Below, piece by piece: positions 54,548 to 63,548 of a stretch of 64,000 bases of DNA (position 1 is the first letter of the stretch; the number at the start of each line of letters is the position of its first letter). Position numbers and translations under genes: made by a program. The DNA comes from Saprospiraceae bacterium (GTDB lineage Bacteria; Bacteroidota; Bacteroidia; Chitinophagales; Saprospiraceae), in the NCBI GenBank assembly GCA_016720635.1, contig JADKKF010000009.1:124001-188000 (forward strand). The letters are read 5' to 3'. Under the pieces are notes generated by a model. It did not search any database. It was given only the letters and a program-made list of their open reading frames with translations, and was not told the DNA's origin.

Positions 54548-57280
54548 ATGAAAAATACGATTTCTATTATTTTAATTCTGCTAGGAGTATGGAATGGCGT
54601 CTATGCTGCAGCACCTACAAATGGAGGTATTAATTACCAAGGCGCACTTCGAAATGCTCAAGGGGTCGAAATAGCCAACCAAAGGATTTCATTGCGACTT
54701 TCCATAATGGATGAAAATCAAAACACCTTGTTTACTGAAACACATAGCCCTACGACGAATAGGCTGGGTATTTTTTCGGTGATTATTGGTAATGGCTCTC
54801 CATCTTTTGGATTGTTTAACAGCATCAGTTGGAATGGTGCGAGTAGAACCCTGAGAGTCGAGGTAGATCCTCAAGGTGGCTCTGCTTACGAAAACTTTGG
54901 TACAAGTCCTTTGGTGGCTGTTCCTTATGCCCTTTCTGCTGCAAAACTTACCAATCCCTTAAAAATGGCGGATCTTCCAGACGCTGATATTACGTCTCCA
55001 ACAAACGGTCAGGTACTAAAATGGAATGGTACACATTGGGCTCCTGCTGCCGATTTACAAGGCAATAGCGGCAGTACCGTCACCTTGACCTATTCTGGTG
55101 GTACGGGGATCAATGTCAATAATGTAACCCAGACCATCACAAATACTGGGGATACAAATCCTTCGGACGATCTAATTCAATCTACTGGATTTGCTGGAGA
55201 TGTTTCAGGCATTTATAACAATCTTCAGATAAACCCAGGTTCTGTTGGTTCTGCCGAAATCGCTCCAGGGAGTATTAATTCTACACATCTTTCTAATACT
55301 ACTATCCCCACTTCTTTGCCTCCCAATGGAGCAGCTTCAGGGGACCTTTCTGGCAATTACCCAGCACCAACTGTCGCTAGAATACTTGGCATACCTGTAG
55401 TTGCCACTGGCATTACAAATGGCCAGGTATTGAAATACAACGGCACTCAATGGGCCCCTGCTAATGACCTACAAGGTAACAGTGGCAGTACGGTCACATT
55501 GACTTATTCGGGTGGTACAGGTATCAATGTCAATAACGTAACTCAAACCATCACAAATACCGGGGATACAAATCCTTCGGACGACCTAGTCCAATCTACT
55601 GGATTTGTTGGAGATGTTTCAGGCGTTTATAACAATCTTCAAATAAACCCAGGTGCTGTTGGTTCTACTGAAATCGCCCCAGGAAGTATCAATTCAACCC
55701 ATTTATCCAGCTCTACGATCCCTACTTCTTTGCCTCCAAATGGAGCCGCTTCAGGGGATTTATCTGGCAATTATCCGAGTCCTACTGTAGCAAGAATTAG
55801 CGGTGTTCCAGTTACATCTGTTGGTGCGACCAATGGCCAAGTATTGAAATACAACGGCACTCAATGGGCTCCTGCTGCCGATTTACAAGGCAATAGTGGT
55901 AGCACCGTGACCTTGACCTATTCGGGTGGCACAGGTATCAATGTCAATAATGTAACTCAAACCATCACAAATACAGGGGATACAAATCCTTCGGACGACC
56001 TAGTTCAATCTACTGGATTTGCTGGTGATGTTTCAGGCGTTTATAACAATCTTCAAATAAACCCAGGTGCTGTTGGTTCTACTGAAATCGCCCCTGGAAG
56101 TATTAATTCAACCCATTTATCCAGCTCTACGATCCCTACTTCTTTGCCTCCGAATGGAGCAGCTTCAGGGGATCTTTCTGGCAATTATCCAAACCCGACC
56201 GTGGCTAGAATTAGCGGTGTACCCGTAAGCTCAGCAGGTGTAACTACGGGCCAAATTTTAAGGTACAATGGATCCCAATGGGCGCCAGCAAATGAGAGCA
56301 CTACTACATATTTAGGAGGAACAGGAATCATGGTGACAGGTACAACAATCGTCAATACGGGCGATACGAATGCTTCTGATGATTTAACCAATACTACCAA
56401 CCTAGGAGGCGATGTAAGCGGTGTTTTTTCTAATGTTCAAATAATCCCCAATGCAGTTGGTACACCTGAAATCGCAAATAGTGCTGTGACTTTACCAAAA
56501 ATTTCTAGTGCAGGTGCCAACGATGGTCAGGTAATCACTTATTCTACAACAGGAGGAATTAACTGGAAAACGCCTTCAGCTGGAGCACCACTTACATTAC
56601 CTTATGCAGGGACAAATTCAAATGCAGGTGCAAGTTTTCAAGTAACGAATTCAAGCACTGGACAAGCATTGTACGGACTTTCTCCTACAGGTACTGGTGT
56701 AAAAGGCGAATCAACAAGTAGCATAGGTCTTCACGGTATCAGTAGTTCGCAAGCAGGTGTATATGGAGTAAGTTCTAGCGCAGAAGGCGTGTATGGATTC
56801 TCTTCAACTGGTCAAGGTGTAAAAGCTTCTTCAAGCACGGGTCTTCCATTATATGTTAATTTGGAAGGGACTGGTTCACAACTTTGCTCATTTAACCGAG
56901 CTGGGGTTTTGTCTTCATCCATTAATTTTCAAGGAAAATATTATAGATCAATAGGTGGGGTGAGCAAACAAATGCTACCAATTGCCTACGGAGTTATATC
57001 TTCTGCTGGAACGGTTAGTGGAGGATCTGGCAATTTGTCGGCTTCCTTTTCATCAACTACAAACGCTTACACCATAACCATTTCAGGCGAGACCTTAAGT
57101 GCCGCCACTACGGTTGTAAATATAACTAGTAGGGGTTCTGCAGCGACGTTCATGGTTCCTCTTTACGATATCGTAGGTGGAGCGATCGTTGTCAAGCTCT
57201 TTAATTTGTCAGGCAGCGTGAATAAAAACGATTTTTTCGATAACTGTATTCGAGGATTAAAAAAAATTAATCATAGTTAA
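54548..57280 (+). CDS. Exported repeat-rich fibre-like protein
   Basis: 910 aa with a signal peptide (about 1-20). Residues about 25-140 match a common Bacteroidota surface module (INYQGALRNAQGVEIANQRIS...ETHSPTTNRLGIFSVIIG...SPLVAVPYALSAAK). Three 138-residue tandem repeats follow (about 154-567; each with NGQVLKYNGTQWAP, GDLSGNYP and VGSTEIAPGSIN). A region of phage-tail-fibre-like units (TGTGVKGESTSSIGLHG, GVYGVSSSAEGVYG) precedes a small C-terminal domain. No T9SS sorting domain. The repeats differ by few bases, so recent duplication or conversion is likely. Cotranscribed with the gene before it. Confidence 0.8.
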   Translation: MKNTISIILILLGVWNGVYAAAPTNGGINYQGALRNAQGVEIANQRISLRLSIMDENQNTLFTETHSPTTNRLGIFSVIIGNGSPSFGLFNSISWNGASRTLRVEVDPQGGSAYENFGTSPLVAVPYALSAAKLTNPLKMADLPDADITSPTNGQVLKWNGTHWAPAADLQGNSGSTVTLTYSGGTGINVNNVTQTITNTGDTNPSDDLIQSTGFAGDVSGIYNNLQINPGSVGSAEIAPGSINSTHLSNTTIPTSLPPNGAASGDLSGNYPAPTVARILGIPVVATGITNGQVLKYNGTQWAPANDLQGNSGSTVTLTYSGGTGINVNNVTQTITNTGDTNPSDDLVQSTGFVGDVSGVYNNLQINPGAVGSTEIAPGSINSTHLSSSTIPTSLPPNGAASGDLSGNYPSPTVARISGVPVTSVGATNGQVLKYNGTQWAPAADLQGNSGSTVTLTYSGGTGINVNNVTQTITNTGDTNPSDDLVQSTGFAGDVSGVYNNLQINPGAVGSTEIAPGSINSTHLSSSTIPTSLPPNGAASGDLSGNYPNPTVARISGVPVSSAGVTTGQILRYNGSQWAPANESTTTYLGGTGIMVTGTTIVNTGDTNASDDLTNTTNLGGDVSGVFSNVQIIPNAVGTPEIANSAVTLPKISSAGANDGQVITYSTTGGINWKTPSAGAPLTLPYAGTNSNAGASFQVTNSSTGQALYGLSPTGTGVKGESTSSIGLHGISSSQAGVYGVSSSAEGVYGFSSTGQGVKASSSTGLPLYVNLEGTGSQLCSFNRAGVLSSSINFQGKYYRSIGGVSKQMLPIAYGVISSAGTVSGGSGNLSASFSSTTNAYTITISGETLSAATTVVNITSRGSAATFMVPLYDIVGGAIVVKLFNLSGSVNKNDFFDNCIRGLKKINHS
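55008..56249 (+). repeat. Three tandem 414-bp coding repeats
   Basis: Repeat starts at about 55008, 55422 and 55836, with a fourth partial unit from 56250. The second and third copies are nearly identical at the DNA level; the first has more changes. All keep the reading frame (138 codons each). Confidence 0.85.
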
Positions 57281-57318
57281 GTATTTCAGGTTAACATTTA
57301 GAATTTTGAAATGATTGT

Positions 57319-57350
57319 GCTGTGCCTTATACTGGGGCACAGCTTTTTAA
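57319..57350 (+). terminator. Rho-independent terminator
   Basis: GCTGTGCC/GGCACAGC stem with a 9-nt loop, followed by TTTTTAATTTTT, about 40 nt after the fibre-like gene. Confidence 0.8.
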
Positions 57351-57482
57351 TTTTTGATGTTTTGAATAAAAAATTAACTTTTACCCCTTTTTCAGCGAAT
57401 ATAAAATAAAAGGAACTGCTACATCTAAGCATTTTAATCATCTTATCCAAAAAATTGCTAATTTCACGCTAGAAATTGGATT

Positions 57483-58238
57483 ATGAATTGGAAATATTAT
57501 ATTGGACAATACCTTCCAAATACATTGACGCTTGTTAATCTCTTTTGCGGATGTCTGGCGATAGTCTGTATTCTATGGAATTTTTACGAAATAGCATTTA
57601 TTTTTATAAGTTTAAGTGCAATTGCCGATTATTTGGACGGTCTCGCAGCGAGGATGCTGAATTCATTCAGTCCCATCGGAAAAGATCTCGATAGTTTAGC
57701 GGATGTAGTATCATTTGGTGTAGTTCCTGGCGCGATTTTCTTCAAACTATTGTTGGAGTCCTTTGATATCTCAATGGTACACTTTAATTTGGATGTTTTC
57801 AGGGCTGTTCCAGGATTTCTAATAAGTGCATTTGCAGGACTTCGCTTGGCTAAGTTTAACAATGATCCAAGGCAGATGAACGGGTTTCTCGGCTTGCCCG
57901 TACCAGCTCAGACATTATATGTAATGGGCTTACAAATTTTCATTTTGTATAATGGCTTTGGGTTGGGCGAATATTTCTCCAATCCATATTTTTTATATGC
58001 TAACATATTGATTTTAAGCTACTTAATGAATTGCGAATTACCTTTGATATCACTCAAATTTGATAAATTCTCTTTTGCTTCCAATAGATACCGTTACGTA
58101 TTTTTGTTGATCTGTGGTATTCTGTTCATAGCCCTAGGTCGATTTTCATTATCACCCATCATACTTTTCTATATTGGATTTTCTATCGTTTTAAAATATT
58201 ATTACGACCGCAAAGAAAAATATCAACACGAAGACTGA
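57483..58238 (+). CDS. pssA: CDP-diacylglycerol-serine O-phosphatidyltransferase
   Basis: A 251-aa inner-membrane enzyme making phosphatidylserine, the precursor of phosphatidylethanolamine. The CDP-alcohol phosphatidyltransferase motif D-G-x2-A-R-x8-G-x3-D-x3-D is complete (YLDGLAARMLNSFSPIGKD then LDSLAD). About seven hydrophobic helices, and PNTLTLVNLFCG at the start is typical of PssA. It overlaps rsmI by 1 nt (TGATG). Confidence 0.93.
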   Translation: MNWKYYIGQYLPNTLTLVNLFCGCLAIVCILWNFYEIAFIFISLSAIADYLDGLAARMLNSFSPIGKDLDSLADVVSFGVVPGAIFFKLLLESFDISMVHFNLDVFRAVPGFLISAFAGLRLAKFNNDPRQMNGFLGLPVPAQTLYVMGLQIFILYNGFGLGEYFSNPYFLYANILILSYLMNCELPLISLKFDKFSFASNRYRYVFLLICGILFIALGRFSLSPIILFYIGFSIVLKYYYDRKEKYQHED

Positions 58239-58921
58239 TGCTGTACCTGATCCCTACACCCATTGGAAATTTGGAAGACATTACCCTTCGAGCCTTGAGA
58301 ATACTAAAGGAAGTGGATTATATACTTGCAGAAGACACTAGGACGACAGGGCATTTGATGAAACATTTTGAAATAAAAACGCCTCTACGCTCATATCACG
58401 CGCACAACGAACACCGAGCTATACAACCCATCATTGAAGATTTATTGGCGGGTAAAAAGATTGGTGTAGTTTCAGACGCAGGTACACCTGGCATTTCAGA
58501 TCCAGCTTTCCTTCTGACGAGGGCATGTGTGCAGCACCAAATAAAAATATGTTGTTTACCTGGTCCAACAGCGTTGATTCCTGCACTCGTGATGAGCGGT
58601 TTACCAAGCGACACTTTTCATTTTGAAGGATTTTTACCACACAAAAAAGGTCGTTCAACTAGGATAAAATATCTCATTGCTCTGCCCAATACTTTTGTGC
58701 TCTATGAATCTCCGTTCAGATTGGTTAAATGTTTGACGGAAATAATGGAGGCTGGGGGAGACAGAAAAGCTGCGGTAGTTCGTGAAATTTCCAAAGTATT
58801 TGAGACCTGTCATTCTGGAACTTTAAGCACCCTAATATCCTATTTTTCGGCTACTACACCCAAGGGAGAGATTGTCGTAATTGTTGAAGGGGCCGATAAC
58901 AAAAAAGCCAAAAATGAATAA
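58238..58921 (+). CDS. rsmI: 16S rRNA (cytidine(1402)-2'-O)-methyltransferase
   Basis: A 227-aa SAM-dependent methyltransferase of the tetrapyrrole-methylase fold that modifies the ribose of C1402 in the decoding site. Motifs: LYLIPTPIGNLEDITLRALR (1-21), ILAEDTRTTGHL, VSDAGTPGISDPAFLL and FEGFLPHKKGR. It overlaps pssA upstream and the related gene downstream by 8 nt. The C-terminal extension of longer RsmI proteins is absent, as is usual in this phylum. Confidence 0.92.
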   Translation: MLYLIPTPIGNLEDITLRALRILKEVDYILAEDTRTTGHLMKHFEIKTPLRSYHAHNEHRAIQPIIEDLLAGKKIGVVSDAGTPGISDPAFLLTRACVQHQIKICCLPGPTALIPALVMSGLPSDTFHFEGFLPHKKGRSTRIKYLIALPNTFVLYESPFRLVKCLTEIMEAGGDRKAAVVREISKVFETCHSGTLSTLISYFSATTPKGEIVVIVEGADNKKAKNE

Positions 58922-59628
58922 GAGCCGAGGCTGTATTTATTTGATCCCTACCCCACTAGGTGCGTTTGACCATACGTTGATTTCAACCCACAACCTTGAT
59001 ATAATTCGAAGCTTAGATATTTTTATAGTAGAAAGGTCCAAGACGGCGCGCGCTTTTATAAAAAGTTGTAATCACCCTAAACCACAATCTGCTTTACAGG
59101 TTTTTGAATTTAATAATGAAACTTCGAAACAAGAGCTCCATGAAATGCTTAAACACATTTCTGAAGGAAATAACATAGGATTGATGTCAGAAGCAGGATG
59201 CCCTTGTGTAGCGGACCCTGGCTATGCCGTGGTAAGATTATGTCATGAAATGTCGATAAATGTAGTACCCCTGGTGGGCGCATCTTCCATCATGATGGCT
59301 CTTATGGCGAGTGGTCTGAATGGCCAGAACTTTGTTTTTCACGGATACCTAACCCCAAAAACTGAGCTGTTAGCTGGCGAATTATTGCGATTGGAAAAAG
59401 CCGCACACAGCCTCAAACAAACCCAAATTTTTTATAGAGACTCCTTATCGAAATAATAAATTATTTCAAACATTGATTACTACACTTCACGAAAATACGC
59501 TGGTTGGAGTGGCTGCCAATCTTACTCAAGAGGGCGAGTGGACTAGGACTTTATCTATAAAAAAATGGAAAACGGCAACTATTCCCGACCTAAACAAAAT
59601 ACCTGCAATATTCATGGTTGGGGGCTAA
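58914..59628 (+). pseudogene. RsmI-like SAM-dependent methyltransferase, split by an apparent +1 frameshift
   Basis: A second tetrapyrrole-methylase-fold protein (IYLIPTPLGAFDH, GLMSEAGCPCVADPGYAVV, GASSIMMALMASGLNGQNFVFHGYL), probably methylating RNA. The frame from 58914 stops at 59456. A different frame continues the family sequence perfectly from the T-run at 59428-59433 (QIFIETPYRNNKLFQTL...VAANLTQEGEWTRT...IPAIFMVGG) to a stop at 59626-59628. One T fewer in that run would restore a protein of about 237 aa. Paired RsmI-like genes are common in Bacteroidota. It is likely functional in the cell, with a sequencing error here. Confidence 0.8.
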
Positions 59629-59642
59629 AAAAGTCAACACTT

Positions 59643-60386
59643 CTAAGGAATATATTCATATCTCACATTGGACAAAAACAATCCATGTGCTGGAACAGAC
59701 CAGTTTTGGTCGAGCCTTTTTTGATGGTCCAGAGCACTTTTTAATTCGTCTAAACTAACCTTGTGCATACCTATATTAAGTAATGCTCCGACCACCAACC
59801 TAACCATACCTCGTAGAAATCTATCCGCCGAAATATGTACCTCCAAGCCATCTTTTGATTCTTGAAGTTCAAGGCGATCGATCCTACATTTCATCGTTTT
59901 TGCGTCAGAGTTGGTCTTACAAAATGAAGCAAAGTGATCGTATTTTTTAATGATTTCGCAAGCCTGTTGCATCAACGCCAAATCCAGCTTTTCATACTGA
60001 AGGAATTGATAGCAGAATTTTGTGTTAAATGGATTTTTATGCTTAGAAATAAAATAGGTGTATGACCTTTGAGTTGCGTCAAATCTAGCGTGAGCTTCGT
60101 CACCAACCTTAATGATTCGAACCAAACTAATATCTTTGGGTAAGAGTCCATTGATTTTCGTTAGAGGAAAGTCTGTCCATTCTTCCATTCCATCAAAATG
60201 TAAAAAGAACTGCGATGCGTGTACCCCTGTGTCCGTGCGCCCGCAACCAACGACTTCAATCTTTGATTTTTCTAGGATGGAAAACTTCTCCTCTATAATT
60301 TCTTGGACTGAAACTCCATTGGGTTGGTTTTGCCAGCCTACATACTTGGAGCCATTAAATTGTATCTCAGCAAAATACCTCATCAT
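59643..60386 (-). CDS. truA: tRNA pseudouridine(38-40) synthase
   Basis: A 247-aa enzyme converting uridine to pseudouridine at positions 38-40 of the tRNA anticodon arm. Catalytic D52 lies in CGRTDTGVHASQF; other family marks are YFAEIQFNGSKYVGWQNQP at the start, RSYTYFI, and FLRGMVRLVVGALLNIG near the C-terminus. It overlaps the LolA-like gene by 4 nt (ATGA), so the two are translationally coupled. Confidence 0.95.
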   Translation of the reverse strand: MMRYFAEIQFNGSKYVGWQNQPNGVSVQEIIEEKFSILEKSKIEVVGCGRTDTGVHASQFFLHFDGMEEWTDFPLTKINGLLPKDISLVRIIKVGDEAHARFDATQRSYTYFISKHKNPFNTKFCYQFLQYEKLDLALMQQACEIIKKYDHFASFCKTNSDAKTMKCRIDRLELQESKDGLEVHISADRFLRGMVRLVVGALLNIGMHKVSLDELKSALDHQKRLDQNWSVPAHGLFLSNVRYEYIP

Positions 60387-61015
60387 TCGAGCCTTAGATC
60401 TTCTATCTTATATTTAGAATATTTAGCTTTATTATAGGTAAATTGACTGCTGGGAATTTCAGAACTGTTGTCCATCTTTTTTATTTTCAGAGTGTATCTT
60501 GTCCCATTTTTCTCAAACAACAATGCCTCCTTCAATTCGAATTTGGGACTAATTTTCAACCTTATTTTAAAGAAATCTACATTCTTTTTGATGGGCTTAA
60601 ATTCAATCGAAAAATCATTAGAATTCTGATCCTCAACCAGCTGGTATTCGTACTTTTTTGTTTCGTAAAGCTTTGCAATAATGAATGGCGAAAGCAAATT
60701 GTCCGTTTCTTTTTCCGAGTAATTTGTTATTTGAATCAGTTTATTTTTGTGAGCAATGGTGTACAAGTGCTTCCCATCATATATTTGACTCAAATATTTA
60801 TTGTCAATATAAAAAAGGTTACCCTTCTGATAAGCCATACCCTTGGTGGTAAAACTCTTCCTTTCTGCTTCTTTAATCACCAAATCAAAACCCAAGGTAA
60901 CCCTTTGGTTTTTTGTCATTTCGGCATTTACTTTACTAAGTATCTCCTTAGCATTTTGCCCCATCAAACTGATTGCAAGTAAAAAATATGCTACACTAAA
61001 ATAAAATCTCCTCAT
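60383..61015 (-). CDS. Outer-membrane lipoprotein carrier LolA-like protein
   Basis: 210 aa with a signal peptide (about 1-18, ending SLMGQ). The mature fold, LSKVNAEMTKNQRVTLGFDLVIKE...GMAYQKGNLFYIDNKYLSQIYDGKHLYTI...LKISPKFELKEALL, follows the LolA/outer-membrane-lipoprotein-carrier pattern of an unclosed beta-barrel for carrying lipoproteins through the periplasm. I prefer the ATG at 61015 for the best signal peptide; one five codons earlier is possible. Confidence 0.8.
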   Translation of the reverse strand: MRRFYFSVAYFLLAISLMGQNAKEILSKVNAEMTKNQRVTLGFDLVIKEAERKSFTTKGMAYQKGNLFYIDNKYLSQIYDGKHLYTIAHKNKLIQITNYSEKETDNLLSPFIIAKLYETKKYEYQLVEDQNSNDFSIEFKPIKKNVDFFKIRLKISPKFELKEALLFEKNGTRYTLKIKKMDNSSEIPSSQFTYNKAKYSKYKIEDLRLE

Positions 61016-61087
61016 TCCATTTCTTTGCATAAAAAACGGATAATACATTCAAATATTATCAATTTTAAATAAAACGATTTATCTCAG

Positions 61088-63049
61088 CTATGAATTTAAA
61101 GTATGTATATGATCTGGATTGGGTTCTGACACACTTTGGAAAGTATGTGGAGCCACAAAAGGACGTGGACCAATCAATCTTTCGACATCCGATTTTAATA
61201 AAACCTCCTTTTCTAATAATTGCTGCGCCAAAATATTGAGCTCTTGCCTCTTTTCCTTCAACAATTTTTGAGCTCTTTTGAACTCTATATCCAACAAAAT
61301 ACGAACCTCATCATCTATCAAAAATGCTGTCTGATCAGAATATGGCTTCATCAACTGATCCTTGGACATTCCATAGAATGAAACTTGACCAACTTTTGGA
61401 TTCATACCATAGACACCTACCATAGAGTATGCCATTTTGGTCACTTGATCCAAATCACTTTGAGCACCCGTTGATACCTTGTTGAATACAATTTCTTCCG
61501 CTGCTCGACCTCCGAAGGTCATACAAATTCTATCCAATAGCTGCTCTGTCCTAACGATATACTCTTCTTTTGGCAGGTACTGAGCATAACCTAAAGTACC
61601 GATACCCCTTGGCACAATGGTGACTTTAACCAGTGGAGATGCGTGTTCCAAATACCATCCACATATGGCGTGTCCCGCTTCGTGGTAGGCTATGATTTCT
61701 TTTTCCGATGGCGAAATTATTTTATTTTTCTTTTCTAAGCCGCCGATAACTCTGTCAAGGGCATAATTAAAATCATCCATATCCACCTCCTCTTTGCCTC
61801 TACGTGCAGCGATCAAAGCCGCCTCATTGCAAATATTGGCGATATCCGCACCAGCAAATCCAGGCGTCATTTCTGCCAAAACCGCTGTTTTTACTTCTGG
61901 TTTGACCTTAATGGCCTTTATGTGAACATTGAATATTTGCTCCCTACCAGCTAGATCTGGAGCCCCTACTTCTATCTGTCTATCAAATCTTCCTGGCCTC
62001 ATCAGCGCACTGTCGAGTACGTCGGCTCTATTGGTTGCAGCCATCAAAATAACCCCTTTATCTGTACTAAATCCATCCATTTCTACCAATAATTGATTAA
62101 GGGTACTTTCCCTTTCATCATTACCTCCTTGGATTGAATTCCGTCCTCTAGCCCTTCCTATTGCATCTATTTCATCAATAAAAACGATACATGGCGCTTT
62201 ATCTCTCGCTTGCTTGAATAAATCTCTTACCCTCGACGCTCCGACTCCCACAAACATCTCAATAAAATCTGATCCTGAAATGGAGAAAAACGGAACCGCC
62301 GCCTCTCCTGCTACTGCCTTCGCCAAGAGCGTTTTTCCAGTACCTGGAGGACCTACTAACAAAACGCCTTTAGGTATTTTGCCACCAAGATTGGTATATT
62401 TTTTGGGATTTTTCAAAAAGTCCACGATTTCCATTACTTCCTCCTTGGCTTCATCCAAGCCAGCTACATCAGCGAAGGTCACATTTACTTTCGAATTTTT
62501 ATCAAACAGGGTAGCTCTAGACTTACCAATATTGAATATCTGGCCACCTGGTCCACCTGCTCCACCGCCCATCTTTCGCATAACGAACATCCAAATCCCA
62601 ACTAGAATCAAAAGAGGTAGAACCCAGTTTAAAATTGGCAATAAATAATTCAGGCGATCGACATATTCAGGGTCTATTCGGTAACCCTGCATGGACTCAT
62701 TTAGTTTTTCTATTTTTCGAGCAAAAGCATCACCTGGCCCAATGTCGAATTTATATTGCGCACCTTCGGATCCAAATTCATTCTTAGGTGCATCCTTATG
62801 CCTTTCATTTGTTAGAGCTTCTGACTTGATAGTTACATAAGCTATTTTGCCATTCGCAACTTCAATTTTCTGGACATCTCCTAGCTTAGCGAATTGTTCA
62901 AACTGGGAATAGGTGATTTTTTTCTCAGACATACCATAGTTAAAAATATTTAATATGATAAATATCGTCGCAAGCAAGGCATATATCCAATAAGAACCAA
63001 AATTTATCTTGGGTCCATTGTTGTTTTTAGAATTATTATTCTCTTCCAT
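61088..63049 (-). CDS. ftsH: ATP-dependent zinc metalloprotease FtsH
   Basis: A 653-aa membrane-bound AAA+ protease that removes misfolded and short-lived membrane proteins. Two transmembrane helices (about 19-38 and 128-147), Walker A GPPGTGKT at 233-240, Walker B FIDEIDAIGRA, sensor/arginine-finger SALMRPGRFDR, and the zinc site HEAGH at 456-460. A Gly-rich linker (GGGAGGPGGQ) lies before the AAA domain, as usual in Bacteroidota. It follows rsfS by 22 nt, an arrangement conserved in the phylum. Confidence 0.96.
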   Translation of the reverse strand: MEENNNSKNNNGPKINFGSYWIYALLATIFIILNIFNYGMSEKKITYSQFEQFAKLGDVQKIEVANGKIAYVTIKSEALTNERHKDAPKNEFGSEGAQYKFDIGPGDAFARKIEKLNESMQGYRIDPEYVDRLNYLLPILNWVLPLLILVGIWMFVMRKMGGGAGGPGGQIFNIGKSRATLFDKNSKVNVTFADVAGLDEAKEEVMEIVDFLKNPKKYTNLGGKIPKGVLLVGPPGTGKTLLAKAVAGEAAVPFFSISGSDFIEMFVGVGASRVRDLFKQARDKAPCIVFIDEIDAIGRARGRNSIQGGNDERESTLNQLLVEMDGFSTDKGVILMAATNRADVLDSALMRPGRFDRQIEVGAPDLAGREQIFNVHIKAIKVKPEVKTAVLAEMTPGFAGADIANICNEAALIAARRGKEEVDMDDFNYALDRVIGGLEKKNKIISPSEKEIIAYHEAGHAICGWYLEHASPLVKVTIVPRGIGTLGYAQYLPKEEYIVRTEQLLDRICMTFGGRAAEEIVFNKVSTGAQSDLDQVTKMAYSMVGVYGMNPKVGQVSFYGMSKDQLMKPYSDQTAFLIDDEVRILLDIEFKRAQKLLKEKRQELNILAQQLLEKEVLLKSDVERLIGPRPFVAPHTFQSVSEPNPDHIHTLNS

Positions 63050-63071
63050 AATTTTTTTTCAATAATGTTGA

Positions 63072-63464
63072 TTATAGATTGGCGTACTCTGTTCTTTTTC
63101 CATCACTCCAAAGGTCTTCTAAATCATAAAAGGCCCTTGCTTCTGGATAAAAAACATGTACCACCGTTTGGAAATAGTCCAACAAGATCCATCTTGAAGA
63201 CAATACCCCCTCTTTATTAAAAGAGTTTTGGGATAGCTCCGTTTTTACTCGTCGCATCACATTTTCAGCAATACCCCTGACCTGTACTATCGAGTCTCCT
63301 TCGCAAATTATAAAATACTCTGCTGGAGCATCATGGACTTTTGTAAGGTCTATTTTTACGATATTTTTTCCTTTTATATCTTGAATAGCATCAATTATCA
63401 AATCGTTCAGCACATCCACCTCTTGGCTGCTTTTTATCTTGGTGTTTTTGTCTAATTTACTCAA
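63072..63464 (-). CDS. rsfS: Ribosome silencing factor RsfS
   Basis: About 130 aa, binding ribosomal protein L14 to block subunit joining in starvation. Family marks: LIIDAIQDIKGKNIVKIDLTK, FIICEGDSIVQVRGIAENV, SRWILLDYFQTVVHVFYPEARAFYDLEDLW. I start it at the TTG at 63464, because upstream ATGs precede or overlap promoter boxes at 63526-63543. The exact start is uncertain. Confidence 0.85.
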   Translation of the reverse strand: MSKLDKNTKIKSSQEVDVLNDLIIDAIQDIKGKNIVKIDLTKVHDAPAEYFIICEGDSIVQVRGIAENVMRRVKTELSQNSFNKEGVLSSRWILLDYFQTVVHVFYPEARAFYDLEDLWSDGKRTEYANL

Positions 63465-63486
63465 ATTGTATTTATTAAAATTATTA

Positions 63487-63494
63487 TAACTTTG
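63487..63494 (+). promoter_or_regulatory. -7 promoter box of birA
   Basis: TAACTTTG, an exact match, with TTG at 63466-63468 as -33 (18-nt spacing). Confidence 0.5.
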
Positions 63495-63525
63495 AAATGT
63501 ACTAAAATACCCGTACTTTAACCCA

Positions 63526-63543
63526 CAAAGATACACAAATATA
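63526..63543 (-). promoter_or_regulatory. Two -7-like boxes for the rsfS/ftsH operon
   Basis: TATATTTG (63536-63543) and TATCTTTG (63526-63533) on the minus strand, both exact TAnnTTTG matches 10 nt apart. They are divergent from and interleaved with the birA promoter. Confidence 0.45.
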
Positions 63544-63548
63544 TCTAC

